Positions 4,769-5,514 of a DNA stretch of 5,514 bases are shown one piece after another. Origin of the DNA: a bacterium (GTDB lineage Bacteria; Elusimicrobiota; Elusimicrobia; Elusimicrobiales; UBA9959); the NCBI GenBank assembly GCA_021812825.1, contig JAKAMO010000151.1, forward strand, positions 1 through 5,514, in the 5' to 3' direction. The notes below the pieces were generated by a model. The model ran no database searches. It was given only the letters and a program-made list of their open reading frames with translations, and was not told where the DNA came from. The translations under genes were made by a program, and so were the position numbers. Position 1 is the first letter of the stretch. Every line of letters starts with the position of its first letter.

Positions 4769-5514
4769 ATGAAGAACAGAGCGTCATACATTAAATTCCT
4801 GGCCCTGGCCGCGCTGCTGGCGGCGCCGCAGGCGCGCGCCGGAGCGCCGCTGAAGCTGAACTTCCAGGGGCGCCTGGACCAGAGCGGCCAGCCCGCCGAG
4901 GGCAGCAAGACCTTCGTCTTCAAGATCTACGACGTGATCTCCGGAGGTACGGCCCGCTGGACCAGCGCGTCGCAGGCCATAGACGTCTCCAACGGCCTTT
5001 TCAGCGCGGTGCTCTCCACCGGCACCCCGGCCGATCTTTCCACCGCCACCTTCTCGGGGGCCCGCTACATAGAGATAGCCGTGGACGGGGTGCCGCTCTC
5101 CCCGCGCCAGGAGCTGGTCTCCGCGCCTTACGCGCTGGTGGCGCAGTCCCTGGCTCCGGACGCGGAGCTGCCGCCGGCCGCCATAACTGACGGTTCGGTC
5201 ACCGACGTTAAGGTGCTGCTGACCACGGCCGCTATAAGCTCCGGCAAGTTCGGCAACGACCGGGTGGCGATAACCACGAACGCCGTCAGCGGCCTCAGCG
5301 CCCTGGCAACTGGCGGCTCGGAGATCGACCCGGTCTTCACGGCCGCGCCGGCCTACGCTATAAACGCCTCGAGCGTGACCAACTGGAACGCGGCGTACGC
5401 CTGGGGCAGCCACGCCGGCCTGTACCTGGCCGCGCCGGCCACGTTCACCTACGTCTCCGGCGAGACCGACCCGGTCTTCACGGCCGCGCCCGCCTACGCG
5501 ATAAACGCCTCGAG
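4769..5514 (+). CDS. 5' part of a large modular surface/fibre-like protein with tandem 47-residue repeats
   Basis: The frame is open from ATG 4769 to the right edge (248 complete codons), so the gene is cut by the window. Residues 1-24 are a signal peptide (likely cut after PQARA). Residues about 28-125 form an N-terminal module seen in many repetitive secreted proteins. It has LNFQGRLDQSGQPAEGSKTF, a WTSASQAIDVSNGLFSAVL strand pair, RYIEIAVDGV, and the closing SPRQELVSAPYALVAQSL (from residue 111). Residues 126-184 are a low-complexity stalk (ITDGSVTDVKV, GKFGNDRV). At residue 185 tandem repeats begin with the ETDPVF...NWNAAYAWGSHAGLYL pattern, known from tail-fibre-like and surface stalk proteins. 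Such proteins often end in a peptidase S74 or anchoring domain, which would lie outside the window. It follows the sorting-domain protein by 16 nt with its own Shine-Dalgarno. It may be cargo or partner of the PorV-like barrel (inference), or a fibre or adhesin. Confidence 0.8.
   Translation, partial: MKNRASYIKFLALAALLAAPQARAGAPLKLNFQGRLDQSGQPAEGSKTFVFKIYDVISGGTARWTSASQAIDVSNGLFSAVLSTGTPADLSTATFSGARYIEIAVDGVPLSPRQELVSAPYALVAQSLAPDAELPPAAITDGSVTDVKVLLTTAAISSGKFGNDRVAITTNAVSGLSALATGGSEIDPVFTAAPAYAINASSVTNWNAAYAWGSHAGLYLAAPATFTYVSGETDPVFTAAPAYAINAS
5321..5514 (+). repeat. In-frame tandem repeat, period 141 nt (47 aa), second copy cut by window end
   Basis: Copy 1 starts at 5321 and copy 2 at 5462. 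The first 53 nt of each (5321-5373 and 5462-5514) match at 50 of 53 positions, and the encoded 17 residues at 16 of 17 (EIDPVFTAAPAYAINAS against ETDPVF...). The unit contains NWNAAYAWGSHAGLYL. Near-identity at DNA level suggests recent duplication or homogenisation. Confidence 0.85.

Noticed and set aside
4183..5413. Two overlapping minus-strand open frames across the last two genes
   Set aside because: They overlap each other and the recognisable + strand genes (CTD-like domain and fibre-type repeat), so they are antisense shadows.
4769..5514. Prophage tail-fibre gene
   Set aside because: The repeat motif is shared with phage fibres, but the protein has a Sec signal peptide and sits in an envelope-protein operon. 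No phage structural, lysis or integrase gene is visible.
5321..5514. CRISPR array
   Set aside because: Only two repeats with a 141-nt period, in frame within a coding sequence, so this is a protein repeat.

Overview
The window is GC-rich and almost entirely coding on the + strand. It holds six genes in two tight clusters, with one gene cut at each end. All five genes whose starts are visible begin with a Sec-type signal peptide, so this is a cell-envelope and secretion locus of a Gram-negative (two-membrane) bacterium. Isoleucine is encoded mostly by ATA despite the high GC. The gene set includes a PorV-like barrel, a FlgD/type IX-like C-terminal domain and a repetitive surface protein. From memory this fits GC-rich Elusimicrobiota or another lineage near the FCB group. 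The taxonomic guess is an inference of modest confidence.

Cluster 1 (about 1-2745) holds the 3' end of an unrecognised, cysteine-free protein and two outer-membrane beta-barrel candidates of 250 and 400 aa. The gaps are 13 and 9 nt, and one Shine-Dalgarno overlaps the preceding stop codon, which indicates one operon. Its promoter lies upstream of the window.

The 116-nt gap (2746-2861) holds a 10-bp GC hairpin, a separate perfect 12-bp palindrome (CCCTTTAAAGGG) and a perfect TATAAT -10 box. It is read as the end of cluster 1 and the promoter of cluster 2. The promoter position argues that the downstream gene starts at ATG 2862, not at the in-frame GTG 2829 that abuts the -10 box.

Cluster 2 (2862 to the window end) holds three genes. 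The first is a PorV/PorQ (UPF0164)-like outer-membrane barrel with a C-terminal HEAT-repeat tail. The second, one base downstream, is a small secreted Gly/Ser-rich protein ending in a FlgD-Ig/type IX sorting-like domain. The third is the 5' part of a large modular surface or fibre-like protein with tandem 47-residue repeats. In Bacteroidota, PorV is the outer-membrane shuttle that recognises the C-terminal domain of type IX cargo. A PorV-like barrel cotranscribed with a protein bearing such a domain therefore suggests a dedicated export or surface-attachment module. This is the most interesting reading of the window and is an inference.
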